NCBI RefSeq assembly: GCF_900215155.1
Contig: NZ_LT907980.1
Location: 1,674,001-1,738,000, forward strand
Source of the DNA: Marinobacter sp. LV10R510-11A
Lineage (GTDB): Bacteria; Pseudomonadota; Gammaproteobacteria; Pseudomonadales; Oleiphilaceae
Direction: 5' to 3'
Length of the DNA: 64,000 nt
The notes beneath the pieces are model-generated. The model was not told the DNA's origin, did no database searches, and saw nothing but the letters and a program-made list of their open reading frames with translations. Of the stretch, positions 55,576 through 64,000 are shown in pieces. Made by a program: the position numbers and the translations under genes. Position 1 is the stretch's first letter. The number at the start of each line of letters is the position of its first letter.

Positions 55576-56475
55576 CTAGGCACCTGACAGCTTCATAAAA
55601 TACTGCTTTTCAAAATCCACGAGGGAAAGCCCACCGTTATTGCCATGTCGGCGAACCGGGTTATAAAACATCTCGATGTAATCGAAGATATCCTGACGAG
55701 CTGTTTTCCGATCCTTGTAGATTTTCCGTTTTACCCGCTCGCTCTTGAGCAACGAGAAGAAGCTTTCAGCAACGGCATTGTCGTGACAGTTGCCGCGCCG
55801 ACTCATACTGGGTTTGAGCCGGTGATCTTTCAGGAAGTCCCGCCATTCGCGGCTGGTGTCCTGTGAGCCCTGATCGGAGTGGATCAAGACCTCCTGCTTA
55901 GGTCTGCGCTTCCAGGAGGCCATCAGCAGCGCATCCATAACTAGGTCTGTCGGCATTTGCGATTTCATGGACCAGCCAACGATTTTTCGTGAGAACAAGT
56001 CCAGAACCGCTGCAAGGTACAGGAAGCCCTCGTAGGCACGGCTGTAGGTTATGTCAGTCACCCATCGGTCATTCGGCTTATAGGCCTCAAACTCTCGATT
56101 CAGATGGTTTGGTGCAACATGGGCGGGCTTGCCGCCGTAATAGCCCTTGTGGCGTTTGTAGCCGCGCTGAGCACGGATACCTTCCGCCGTCATCAACCGG
56201 TAAACCCAGTTCTTGCTGCATCGTTCACCAAGACCCCTCATATCCAGCGCGATGTTCCGGTAGCCATACACGCCACCGCTTTCGAGCCAGGCTTGTTTTA
56301 TCAAACCAACCAGGCGGCGGTTGGTCTTGGTGCGCGGGCTCTCGGGTATGTGTCGCCAGGCATAGAAACCGCTGAAGTGGACACCCAAGGCTCGCCACAT
56401 GACACGGGCCCGAAATTCATTCTGGTGAGCCCTGATGAAGCGATACTTTACTCGGACTCTTTGGCAAAGTACCAC
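55576..56475 (-). CDS. IS3-family transposase orfB (integrase core)
   Basis: A 299-residue rve-type transposase. The catalytic DDE residues are seen in NDRWVTDITYSR, VLIHSDQGSQ and NAVAESFFSLLKSE, and the C-terminal signature DIFDYIEMFYNPVRRH is present. An N-terminal helix-turn-helix (GVYGYRNIALDMRGLG) precedes the core. In this family it is made as an OrfAB fusion by -1 frameshifting in the orfA/orfB overlap, where an A6G run (ctaaaaaagg) is visible. Confidence 0.92.
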   Translation of the reverse strand: MVLCQRVRVKYRFIRAHQNEFRARVMWRALGVHFSGFYAWRHIPESPRTKTNRRLVGLIKQAWLESGGVYGYRNIALDMRGLGERCSKNWVYRLMTAEGIRAQRGYKRHKGYYGGKPAHVAPNHLNREFEAYKPNDRWVTDITYSRAYEGFLYLAAVLDLFSRKIVGWSMKSQMPTDLVMDALLMASWKRRPKQEVLIHSDQGSQDTSREWRDFLKDHRLKPSMSRRGNCHDNAVAESFFSLLKSERVKRKIYKDRKTARQDIFDYIEMFYNPVRRHGNNGGLSLVDFEKQYFMKLSGA

Positions 56476-56725
56476 GCGGCCTTTTTTAGTGTGTCGCGCT
56501 CCTCGATCACCCGACGCAGTTCGGCACGAAGCTGGCGAAGCTCATCCTGCTGCTCCGTGATGTGCTGATGCTGACTGCCGGGGTCACCATAAAGCTTGAT
56601 CCATTAGAGACTGCCATACCCAGTCTTCGGCACACGTCGGATACTTTATAGCCCCGTTCCGCAATCTGCTTGGCCGCTTCAATTTTGAATTCCTCGGAGT
56701 ATCGCTTTCCGCTCACCACCACCAC
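56448..56725 (-). pseudogene. IS3-family orfA with single-base frameshift
   Basis: The protein begins GKRYSEEFKIEAAKQIAERG and reads the family helix-turn-helix (YKVSDVCRRLGMAVS). Near 56600 one T appears to be missing (aatggatc instead of aattggatc); the expected frame then continues SNWIKLYGDPGSQHQ, RAELRRVIEERDTLKKAAWYF to a stop at 56448. The lesion should block normal OrfAB production. Confidence 0.8.
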
Positions 56726-56934
56726 CTGTAGACTCAGCGTTTAGTGCAAAGCTATCAGGTGTCTACTTTACCGAGGGCTTGCCATAGAATAATGAAGAGC
56801 TGACTAGACCACTGCTGGCATTCGACTAAGTGCAAAACCCTGAATTATTGAATGATACTTAAACCTATTAGCAAGCGATAGAATTATGGACGAAACTCTA
56901 ACAATGGGAACCAATCCCGTTTATCTAGATTTAT

Positions 56935-56957
56935 CTGGGGGTATAAAAAGGGGTATA
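56935..56957. promoter_or_regulatory. Candidate integrase arm-type sites, right end
   Basis: ctgggggtata and aggggtata lie in tandem 55-77 bp inside attR and match the ctgggggt repeats found 110-130 bp inside attL. Presence at both ends supports a role in integrase binding. Confidence 0.5.
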
Positions 56958-57011
56958 TTGAAAATTAATAAATTTAATACTTATATTAATCAATTAGTTA
57001 ATGGTTAATGT

Positions 57012-57033
57012 GAGTCCTGCCGAGGGCGCCAGT
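57012..57033 (+). repeat. Right attachment repeat (attR)
   Basis: A copy of the 22-bp tRNA-Arg 3' segment (gagtcctgccgagggc, then ccagt after one changed base). It is not part of a second tRNA gene. It marks the right limit of the island. Confidence 0.9.
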
Positions 57034-57292
57034 TACCCTTCCATCAAGATCCAATCAGGATCGCAACTCTTCGCTTTAAAAGACCTTCCCAGTAAATTCC
57101 AGTTTATCAGCCCCCTCGGAAATCGCAGAGCTGGCTCTCATCCAAACTCTTGAATTCTGGTATGGTATTGCCTCAGGAAGAGCCACGGGTTTATTACTCC
57201 ATTTCCAGCTCACCCCTCACAAAACAATTTTCTCTGGGCTACCCTCGGGCAGTCACCAGTTAAGAATACCAACCGCATGGAGTCGTCCCCGA

Positions 57293-59269
57293 GTGAACGC
57301 CGAGAATAACAGTCAGATCGCCGCCTTTATCTGGTCCGTAGCAGACCTTCTACGGGGCGATTTCAAGCAGTCCCAGTATGGCCGCGTCATTCTCCCCTTC
57401 ACTCTATTAAGGCGCCTGGAATGTGTCCTGGAGCCCACCAAGGACAAGTTGCTGGTCGGCGCCAGGGCGCATGTTGATAAGCCAGACGCCGTGCGCGAGA
57501 AATTGCTCCTGCGCGAAGCTGAGCAGCCCTTTTTCAATGCCTCACCGCTGTCACTAGGTTCGCTGTCAGACACTCAGACCGCTGACGATCTGATGAGCTA
57601 CGTGCAGTCCTTCAGCCAGGATGCCAGGGAGATCTTCGAGCATTTCCATTTTGAGGATTTTGTACAGCAGCTCGGTGCTAACAATCTGCTCTACCAGGTG
57701 GTGCAACGCTTCGCCAGCATCGACCTTAACCCCAAACGCATCTCCAACTTCGGCATGGGGTTGATCTTCGAAGAGCTGATTCGCAAGTTTGCCGAAAGCT
57801 CCAACGAAACCGCCGGGGAACACTTCACCCCCCGTGACATTGTGCACCTGACCACCTCCTTGGTGCTGACCGGCCAGGAACATAAGCTGCAGCCCAACAG
57901 CATCGTCACCATCTACGACCCCACCGCTGGCACAGGCGGCTTCCTCTCAGAAGGGGATGAGTACATTCAGCAGGTCAGTGACAAGGTGACCGTCTCCCTG
58001 CACGGCCAGGAGTTGAATCCGGAGTCTTACGCCATCTGCAAGGCAGACATGCTGATCAAGGGCCAGAAGGTCGAGCAAATCAAACTGGGTAATACCCTCT
58101 CCGACGACCAGCTTTACGACTTAAAAGCCGACATTATGCTCAGCAACCCACCGTTTTGGGTGGAGTGGAAAAAGGTCCAAAAGCAGGTCACTGATTAGCA
58201 CAAGTTTAAAGGCTTTGATGGCCGCTTTGGGCCGGGCCTGCCACGAGTCTCTGATGGCTCCCTGCTGTTTTTGCTGCACCTGGTCAGCAAGATGCGCGAC
58301 CCCCGGGATGGCGGCTCGCGCATTGGCATCATTCTGAACGGCTCGCCGCTGTTCACCGGTGGTGCCGGTAGTGGTGAATCCGAAATCCGCCGTTACCTGC
58401 TGCAAAGCGATATGGTGGAAGCCATCGTCGCCCTGCCCACGGACATGTTCTACAACACTGGCATCTCCACCTACATCTGGATTCTGTCCAACAACAAGCC
58501 TGCAGACCGTAAGGGCAAGGTTCAGCTGATTGACGCCTCTGACCGGGCATCCAAGATGCGCAAATCCCTGGGCAGCAAGCGCCAGCTTGTCAGTGAGGCC
58601 GACCAGGATGAGATTGTTCGGCTTTATGGGGAATTCCAGAAAACGGAGAAGAGCAAGATCTTCCCCAACGACGCGTTTGGCTACCGTCGCATAACGGTAG
58701 AGCGCCCCTTACGCCTGAACTTCCAGGCCTCTGAGGAGCGTATTGCGCGCATCACGGAAGAAAAGGCGATCCAGAAAATGCCGGCGGAAGAGCAGGGGAA
58801 AATCCTCGCCGCCTGTCGCGCCATGGACAGCAACATCCTCTACCAGAACCGCCCACGGTTCCAGAAGCTACTGAAAGCCTCGCTGACTGAACACCAGGTC
58901 TACCCCGGCACACCGCAGCTCAAAGCTTTAATGAATGCGTTGAGCGAACGTGACCCGGAAGCGGATATCTGTGAAAGCAAAGGCAAACCAGAGCCTGACA
59001 GCAGTTTACGGGATAACGAGAACGTGCCCCTGGGTGAGTCGGTGTACGACTACTTCGAGCGGCAGGTGATACCCCACGTGCCGGATGCCTGGATCGATGA
59101 GTCCAAAACGGATGAGCAGGATGGCGAGGTGGGTATTATCGGTTTTGAGATTCCGTTTAACCGGCAATTCTACGTCTTCACATCACCTCGACCGCTGGAC
59201 GAGATTGACTCGGATCTCAAGCACTGTACCAACAGGATCAAAAAGATGATTGAGGAGTTGTCGGCATGA
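57293..59269 (+). pseudogene. hsdM: Type I restriction-modification methyltransferase (HsdM), amber-interrupted
   Basis: The 659-codon frame starts at a GTG. An N-terminal HsdM helical domain is followed by SAM motif [10 protein letters not shown] (about residue 208) and motif IV NPPF (about 285). Codon 302 (58196-58198) is TAG, and the frame then continues without any shift (HKFKGFDGRFGPGLPRVSDG) to the end. A Glu is expected at this position in relatives, so one G-to-T change (GAG to TAG) explains it. Unless suppressed, the product lacks its C-terminal half. The stop overlaps the hsdS start as ATGA. Confidence 0.9.
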
Positions 59270-60552
59270 GTTTTATAGCATATTGCAACTATAAAACTAC
59301 CAATACTCCTGAGTTCGATCAGATTCCAGACTCGTGGAGTTTTAGAGCTCTAAAACATATTGTAGCCACCCCAATTACTGATGGCCCACACGAAACCCCC
59401 GAGTTTTTAGATGAAGGCGTACTATTTATCTCAGCGGAAGCCGTTTCAAAAGGTGAAATAAATTTCTCCAAGGCGCGATTCATCGCCCATGATGAACATC
59501 GACGATACTCTCGAAAATATAGCCCTAAGCGGAATGATATCTTCATGGTTAAATCCGGCGCCACTACCGGCGTCGTGGCTATTGTTGAAACAGACCGGGA
59601 TTTCAACATATGGTCGCCCTTGGCTGTAATACGCTGCGAGGCAATAGCAAATCCGAGATTCGTTTTTCATGCTATGAGGTCTAAAAACTTTCAAGAAAGT
59701 GTCACGTTGAACTGGAGCTTTGGGACTCAACAAAATATAGGTATGGCTGTACTTGAAAACCTTGGCGTTCCTTTTCCTCCCTTCTCGGAACAAATCCAAA
59801 TCGCCCGCTTCCTCGACCACGAAACCGCCAAAATCGACACCCTGATCCACGAACAGAAGCGCCTGATCGAACTGCTCAAGGAAAAGCGCCAGGCGGTAAT
59901 TAACGGTGGCTATGCGTTCAGCAGCAATGAATTCTCTGAGTCTGGCGTTCAACTAATTCGGATCGGAAACCTTTACCAGAGCAAACTTCAACTTGACCGG
60001 GAGCCTGTCTACGTTCCAGTGGCGAGCAGAGGAAAGTACAAACACTTTGAAGTAAAACGAGGCGACCTGCTGATGTCTCTTACGGGGACTCTTGGCAAAA
60101 GAGACTATGGTTTTGCCGTAATGTATGACGTCGACGAGACTAGCCTGCTGAACCAGCGAGTCGCCAAAATAACTGCTTTATCAGAGAAGATCGAGCCAGC
60201 TTTCCTCCTTTTATTACTTCAGTCTGAAGATTATTTGAACCAAATCTATTCACTCCCATCAGGCACAAAACAAGCAAACCTATCCAACTCGAATGTGCTT
60301 TCGCCGTGGGTTACGTCCCCGCCTTGTTTCCAAGAGCAGAGTGAGATCGTACATAGAGTTTCAGAGTTAACGTCACGGCTTGATCAACTCATCAGCAAAG
60401 CGGGCACTGCAATCTCACTGTTACAAGAGCGCCGCGTAGCCATAATCTCAGCCGCCGTCACTGGCAAAATCGATGTCCGCAACTGGCAGCAACCCGCCGA
60501 TGAAAGTGCCTTTAAGGAGGTCGCGCGCGACGGGCAGGAGGCGACAGCATGA
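59266..60552 (+). CDS. hsdS: Type I restriction-modification specificity subunit (HsdS)
   Basis: A 428-residue DNA-recognition subunit. Two target-recognition domains (about residues 1-170 and 220-380) are separated by the conserved helical spacer (LGVPFPPFSEQIQIARFLD, LIELLKEKRQAVINGG) and followed by a second, C-terminal spacer (SELTSRLDQLISKAG). It overlaps hsdM by 4 bp. The coding sequence looks intact, but the partners HsdM and HsdR are damaged. Confidence 0.93.
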   Translation: MSFIAYCNYKTTNTPEFDQIPDSWSFRALKHIVATPITDGPHETPEFLDEGVLFISAEAVSKGEINFSKARFIAHDEHRRYSRKYSPKRNDIFMVKSGATTGVVAIVETDRDFNIWSPLAVIRCEAIANPRFVFHAMRSKNFQESVTLNWSFGTQQNIGMAVLENLGVPFPPFSEQIQIARFLDHETAKIDTLIHEQKRLIELLKEKRQAVINGGYAFSSNEFSESGVQLIRIGNLYQSKLQLDREPVYVPVASRGKYKHFEVKRGDLLMSLTGTLGKRDYGFAVMYDVDETSLLNQRVAKITALSEKIEPAFLLLLLQSEDYLNQIYSLPSGTKQANLSNSNVLSPWVTSPPCFQEQSEIVHRVSELTSRLDQLISKAGTAISLLQERRVAIISAAVTGKIDVRNWQQPADESAFKEVARDGQEATA

Positions 60553-60606
60553 TTCAGGCTGATTTTTACTGAGTCACAATGAATCACATCCATAAAAGGT
60601 GCACTT

Positions 60607-60807
60607 ATGTCTAAATCCAATACCCGCGTAATGACCACCCATGTGCCGGTATCCATGGCGGACTGGAGTGCCCGCGCGGATGAACGTGACCAACTGACGC
60701 AAGAGGCGCTGACCGAAGTTGACGCGGGGCAAGTGATCGATCATCAGGCGGTGTTGGCCTGGGCCGATAGCCTGGATTCTGATCAGCCGTTGCCTGTTCC
60801 CCGCTAA
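60607..60807 (+). CDS. Internally deleted orphan antitoxin-like protein
   Basis: A 66-residue protein whose start (RVMTTHVPVSMAD) and end (LTQEALTEVDAGQVIDHQAV, DSDQPLPVPR) match ribbon-helix-helix antitoxins of the CopG/ParD-like type as I recall them. In those, about 25-30 residues carrying the DNA-binding fold lie between these segments; here they are absent and the frame is kept. No toxin gene follows. It may be a decayed remnant. Confidence 0.55.
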   Translation: MSKSNTRVMTTHVPVSMADWSARADERDQLTQEALTEVDAGQVIDHQAVLAWADSLDSDQPLPVPR

Positions 60808-60845
60808 TGGAGCTTCAGGATAGGGTGATGTGTAAATTGAGATTG

Positions 60846-60859
60846 CATTACCTGTAATG
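60846..60859. promoter_or_regulatory. Palindromic operator of the DUF1778/GNAT module
   Basis: cattac-ct-gtaatg is a perfect palindrome 54 bp upstream of the antitoxin ATG. DUF1778 antitoxins repress their own operon, so this is the likely binding site. Confidence 0.6.
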
Positions 60860-60912
60860 ACATTAGCAGTACGCCCTGCTACGCTTGGAACTATCAACAG
60901 AGGAATCTCATC

Positions 60913-61703
<791 letters not shown>

Positions 61704-61752
61704 AACGTGTTTTTATGGCCTTCGGCCAACCCTCGCCATATAAGGAGCAGTC

Positions 61753-64000
61753 ATGGCGGACAGCCGCGAGAGAGTATTCCAGAACGACATCATGATCGCC
61801 CTTGAGAGTCAGGGCTGGCTGATCGGTAAGGCGTCGGAGTACGACAAGATAAACGCGGTTTATCCGGAAGACCTGGTTGGCTACTTCCAAGCGGCTTACC
61901 CAGGCCGCTGGGACAAGTTCTGCAAAAACAACCCGAAGAACCCGGAACAGGTGCTGATCAAAGCCACCACCCGGGAACTGGATAAGCGCGGCACCTTAGA
62001 GGTGCTGCGCCACGGTTTTAAGTTGCCGGGGGTGAAAGTATGCGTAAACCGCTGAAGGTCGCCATGACCACCCGGCTGGCCGGGAAAGACACCTTCTTTC
62101 TGCCGTTCAATCGTGGCACTGATGAAGGCGGCGCGGGCAACCCACAAGCGCCGGATGAAAACAGCTATGCCACCGCCTATCTCTGGGAGCAGCTATTTCA
62201 GAAAGATGCCTGGCTGAAAGTGATCGGGCGTTTTCTGCACCTGGAAAAGAAAACCGAGGAAGATTTTCACGGCAAGCGCACCACTAAAGAGACAATGATC
62301 TTCCCCCGCTACCACCAGTGGGATGTGGTCAATCAGCTCGTGGACGCTACCCGGGAAGAAGGCCCGGGTAAACGCTATCTGGTGCAGCACAGTGCCGGGT
62401 CTGGCAAATCCAACTCTATTGCCTGGGCCGCCCATCAGCTGGCCCAACTGTACGATGCTGAGGGCAACAAGCTGTTCAGCTCGGTTATTGTGGTAACGGA
62501 TCGCACGGTGCTAGACCGGCAACTGCAGGACACTATTTACCAGTTTGAACACGCCCAAGGGGTTGTGCGCCCGATTACCCGTGACATTGGCAGCCAGAGC
62601 AAATCGGAACAGTTGGCGGAAGCCTTAGCTGAGCGCACCCGCATCATCATCGTCACCATTCAGACCTTCCCTGCTCTGTTTGAAGCGCTGGACAAGCATC
62701 CTCAACTGGCCTCCGGGCAGTATGCAGTCGTGGCGGACGAAGCTCACTCCTCACAGACTGGTTCCTCTGCCACCAAGCTCAAGTCCATTCTGGGGGCCGC
62801 ACTTCCTGAAGGTAAAGAGCCCCCTGAAGGTGAAGAGATCAGCGCAGAAGAGCTTCTGGATGCGGCGGTCACTGCCCGCAAGCCCAGCGAGAAGATCAGT
62901 TACTACGCCTTCACCGCCACCCCCAAGGCAAAGACCCTGGAGTTGTTCGGTCGGTCACCCAACCCGGATGAGCCGCCCTCAGGCAGCAACAAGCCGGAAG
63001 CCTTTCACCTGTACTCCATGCGCCAGGCCATCGAGGAAGGCTTTATTCTGGATGTGCTCAAGTGCTACACCACCTACGCCACCGCCTGGAAGCTGGCCCA
63101 CCCCAACGGCGAGGATGACGAGGTGGACTCGAAAAAGGCCCGCATCAAGCTGGCCCGCTGGGTTCGTCTGCACCCATACAACATCAACCAGAAAGTGGAA
63201 GTGATCGTCGAGCACTTCCGGGAGCATGTAAAGCACCTGCTGGATGGCCAGGCCAAGGCCATGGTGGTCACCAGCAGCCGGCAGGAAGCCGTGCGCTACC
63301 AGCTGGCCATGCAGGCTTATGCCAAAGAACAGAATTATCACGACGTGCATCCCTTGGTGGCGTTCTCGGGCACGATTCTGCCGGATGATGTAATCCCCGA
63401 AGAGGTCTCGGAAAATAGCCAACTGCTGAATCCCGGATTGAAAGGCCGTGACCTGGCGGATGCCTTTGATACCGACGATTATAACGTGATGATCGCCGCC
63501 AATAAATATCAGACCGGATTCGATCAGCCCAAGCTATGCGCGATGTACGTGGACAAGAAGCTGAAAGGTGTGGACTGTGTACAGACCCTCTCCCGCCTGA
63601 ATCGCACCTTCCCGGGCAAGCAGACCTTCGTACTGGATTTCTTCAACGATCCCCAGGAAGTGCTGGAAGCCTTTTTGCCTTATTACACCAATGCTGAGCT
63701 GGAGGGCGTCTCCGATGCCCAGGTGGTGTATGACCTGCAGACAGCGCTCGACCAGGAACAGATCTACCACTGGAACGAAGTCGAATCCTTCGCCACCGCC
63801 TTCTACGACACCCGGGCGGCAGCCAGCAAACTCACCTACTACTGCCAGCCAGCAAAAGACCGCTTCACCAAGCGCTATAAAAACCTGCTGGATGAAAAGC
63901 AGTCAGCCAGGGACACACGTAAGCGGGCTGAAAGCGATGGTGACAAAGTCGGCCTGACCAATGCCGAGAAAACTCTCAAGGATATCGGCGAGGGCCTGGA
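61753..64000 (+). pseudogene. hsdR: Type I restriction subunit (HsdR) with internal deletion and frameshift
   Basis: The first frame (61753-62055) gives the HsdR N-terminus (FQNDIMIALESQGWLIGKAS, LDKRGTLEVLRHGFK), then reads VCVNR and stops. The second frame, from ATG 62040, resumes at MTTRLAGKDTFFLPFN and runs past the window end with Walker A HSAGSGKSNS, DEAH box VVADEAHSS, FTATPKAKT, and QTLSRLNRTF. By comparison with family layout about 100 codons are missing between the two, including the segment with the PD-ExK nuclease motif. The remaining helicase part looks open to base 64000. Confidence 0.88.

Larger units (their letters stand above)
55558..56784 (-). mobile_element. IS3-family insertion sequence with frameshifted orfA
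   Basis: The element is about 1227 bp. The imperfect 36-bp ends begin tggcagggcctt on the left and, inverted, tggcaagccctc on the right, and share tag-R-cacctga-Y-agctt. Two overlapping genes on the minus strand encode orfA and orfB. No target duplication could be identified. Related ends occur at 44939, 50698 and 54222, so this IS type has visited the island repeatedly. Confidence 0.85.
31736..57033. mobile_element. Integrative genomic island in tRNA-Arg, about 25.3 kb
   Basis: The island is bounded by a 22-bp direct repeat made of the tRNA 3' end (31736-31757) and a copy at 57012-57033. The integrase gene lies next to the tRNA, as in P4-type islands. The cargo includes a rolling-circle Rep, AlpA regulators, a type III restriction-modification operon, lipoproteins, a recombination-like block and several insertion sequences. 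The interior is more AT-rich and more gene-poor than the flanks. No conjugation genes are visible, so it would need help to transfer. Confidence 0.9.
56785..57292. other. Island end and hsd promoter region without genes
   Basis: This 508-bp stretch holds the right arm-type sites and attR. The part left of attR is AT-rich like the island; the part right of attR leads into hsdM. No coding sequence or clear promoter motif was found. Confidence 0.5.

Noticed and set aside
62680..63204. Plus-strand frame inside hsdR
   Set aside because: It is a shifted frame of the helicase region with a Pro/Arg/Ser-rich nonsense composition; the true frame carries the motifs.

Overview
The window looks like a gamma-proteobacterial chromosome close to Marinobacter. 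It has Pseudomonas-type gene orders (mtnA-mtaD-ubiG-mupP-yciK and motY/pyrC-rnt) and a 661-residue two-domain fatty acyl-CoA reductase of the kind known from Marinobacter wax-ester metabolism. All assignments come from reading the sequence; no database search was run.

Core region (1-31.7 kb). Genes are tightly packed and mostly housekeeping: cell-wall turnover (mltF end, mupP), RecA and recombination control (recX, rdgC), beta-oxidation (thiolase plus FadJ-like protein), envelope proteolysis (prc, an M16 protease), methionine salvage (mtnA, mtaD), ubiquinone (ubiG), peroxide stress (yaaA), pyrimidines (pyrC), RNA maturation (rnt), flagellar motor (motY), a divergent lysine acetyltransferase/deacetylase pair, and two glycosyltransferases ending at a tRNA-Arg(CCT) gene.

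Genomic island (about 31.74-57.03 kb). A P4-type integrase lies just beyond the tRNA. The last 22 bp of the tRNA region recur with one mismatch at 57012-57033, so the island is about 25.3 kb with both ends visible. Its left half holds an unusual control and replication set: a coiled-coil protein with a central ribbon-helix-helix-like stretch, a double winged-helix protein, a protein made of two fused AlpA domains, a rolling-circle (HUH) Rep protein, and a third single AlpA. An apparently intact type III restriction-modification operon (mod-res) follows. The right half holds lipoproteins, a leftward recombination-like block (four-Cys protein, YqaJ exonuclease, DUF932, split zinc-ribbon/glycine-zipper protein), a PEP-CTERM protein, and many insertion scars: an IS1595 element with a clean 8-bp duplication inside a lipoprotein gene, a full IS3-type element with a frameshifted orfA, several IS3 end remnants, and the 3' end of a group II intron.

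Beyond the island (57.03-64 kb). A type I restriction-modification operon is decayed. hsdM has an in-frame amber codon. hsdR has lost the segment that should carry the nuclease motif and is frame-shifted. Between hsdS and hsdR sit an internally deleted orphan antitoxin and an intact-looking DUF1778/GNAT toxin-antitoxin pair with a palindromic operator.

The strongest candidates for something new are the Rep/double-AlpA/double-winged-helix integrative core (33.2-38 kb) and the leftward block at 47.2-50.6 kb.
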